Source of the DNA: Candidatus Krumholzibacteriia bacterium
GTDB taxonomy: Bacteria > Krumholzibacteriota > Krumholzibacteriia > LZORAL124-64-63
Direction: 5' to 3'
Assembly: GCA_028718575.1 (NCBI GenBank)
Contig: JAQULN010000221.1
Coordinates: 1 to 5,524 of the forward strand
Length of the DNA: 5,524 nucleotides
Part shown: positions 4,905 through 5,524 of the stretch, piece after piece
How the letters are laid out: each line of letters starts with the position of its first letter
Numbering within the stretch: the first letter of the stretch is position 1
Program-made: the position numbers and the translations under genes
The notes under the pieces: generated by a model
Database searches by the model: none
What the model saw: the letters and a program-made list of their open reading frames with translations, nothing else
Told to the model about the DNA's origin: nothing

Positions 4905-5524
4905 TTGCGCGAGAACGTACGCCGTTATGGGCTGGTGGCGCTGATGGTGCTGGTCATCACGCTGATGCACTACAACACCGCCATGCATATCCACGCGGCG
5001 CACGGCATCTACCGGCGGCTGTACTATTTCCCGATCATCGTCGCGGCGTTCCGCGGCGGCCGGCGCGCCGGCTGGTGGACGGCGGTCGCGGTCTGCCTGC
5101 TGTACACCCCCCATGCCTTCGGGCTGATCGGCTTCGACCCCGGCAGCACGCTGGAGAAGGTTCTGGAGATGCTGCTCTACCTAGCGGTCGGTCTGGTGAC
5201 CGGCGTGCTGGAAGACCGCGAACGCCGGGCGCGCGACCAGCTTCACCGCACGTTGGACGAACGCGAGCGCCTCCAGGCCGAGTTGGTCAGGAGCGAGCGG
5301 CTGGCGGCGGTCGGCCAGCTCTCGGCAGGACTCGCGCACGAAATTCGCAACCCGCTGGCCTCGATCAAGGGCGCGGCCGAGATCTTGGGTGCGACACCGG
5401 CGGTTGCCGCCGACCCCGGACGCGCCCGCATGCTCGTCGTACTGAAAGAAGAAAGCGCACGACTGAATCAGGTTCTGACGCGGTTTCTGGGCTACGCGCG
5501 GCCGGCGGCGGAGAGCCTGGAGCG
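4905..5524 (+). CDS. Membrane sensor histidine kinase of a two-component system, N-terminal part (cut by the window edge)
   Basis: The visible 206 residues hold a membrane sensor region and the start of the kinase core. Hydrophobic segments lie at about 8-21, 39-49, 56-75 and 86-102. A charged coiled-coil linker follows (about 103-130), then a HisKA helix, SERLAAVGQLSAGLAHEIRNP, with predicted phospho-acceptor H145 (codon 5337-5339). The ATP-binding domain lies beyond the window. No large periplasmic domain is present, so sensing probably uses the membrane segments or their short loops. The first predicted periplasmic loop reads MHYNTAMHIHAAH (21-33), rich in His and Met. The start is TTG at 4905, set by an excellent GGAGG at 4893-4897 with a 7-base spacer; the nearest upstream in-frame stop is TAG at 4824. 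The sequence style resembles kinases paired with NtrC-type regulators, but no regulator is visible here. It is divergent from the efflux operon, and control of that operon is inferred. Confidence 0.93.
   Translation, partial: MRENVRRYGLVALMVLVITLMHYNTAMHIHAAHGIYRRLYYFPIIVAAFRGGRRAGWWTAVAVCLLYTPHAFGLIGFDPGSTLEKVLEMLLYLAVGLVTGVLEDRERRARDQLHRTLDERERLQAELVRSERLAAVGQLSAGLAHEIRNPLASIKGAAEILGATPAVAADPGRARMLVVLKEESARLNQVLTRFLGYARPAAESLE

Overview
The window comes from a GC-rich bacterium, most likely a proteobacterium. That assignment rests on base composition, an RND/OEP-type export system that needs two membranes, and Shine-Dalgarno sites before GTG and TTG starts. I cannot name a genus. It holds most of a copper/silver-type (CusCBA-like) heavy-metal efflux operon on the minus strand. 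A two-component sensor kinase gene is transcribed divergently on the plus strand.

Reading the minus strand from the divergent promoter region (right to left): a 33-residue single-span membrane peptide (4652-4551); a secreted protein with two tandem YHS/TRASH-like cysteine domains (4415-3954); a TolC/CusC-like outer-membrane factor lipoprotein (3854-2370); a CusB-like periplasmic adaptor carrying an N-terminal heavy-metal-binding domain and a C-terminal DUF3347-like domain (2289-403); and the first 135 codons of a CusA/CzcA-type RND pump (from 406, running off the left edge). The cusB stop and cusA start overlap in a GTGA. On the plus strand, 4905-5524 is the 5' part of a membrane histidine kinase, cut by the right edge just after its phospho-acceptor helix.

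The AT-rich 252-base gap between the divergent genes (4653-4904) carries the most interesting signal. A good sigma-54 (-24/-12) promoter match at 4785-4770 points into the efflux operon. At about -116 and -84 from its predicted start lie a perfect 18-bp palindrome and a partial second copy, 32 bp (about three helical turns) apart. This is the layout expected of an NtrC-family activator. The adjacent kinase looks like the type often paired with such activators. The working model is a metal-responsive kinase, with a response regulator presumably encoded beyond the right edge, that switches on the efflux operon through sigma-54. The tandem-cysteine protein and the adaptor's extra domains would then bind or hand over metal in the periplasm before export. 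The regulator itself is not visible, so the model is inference.
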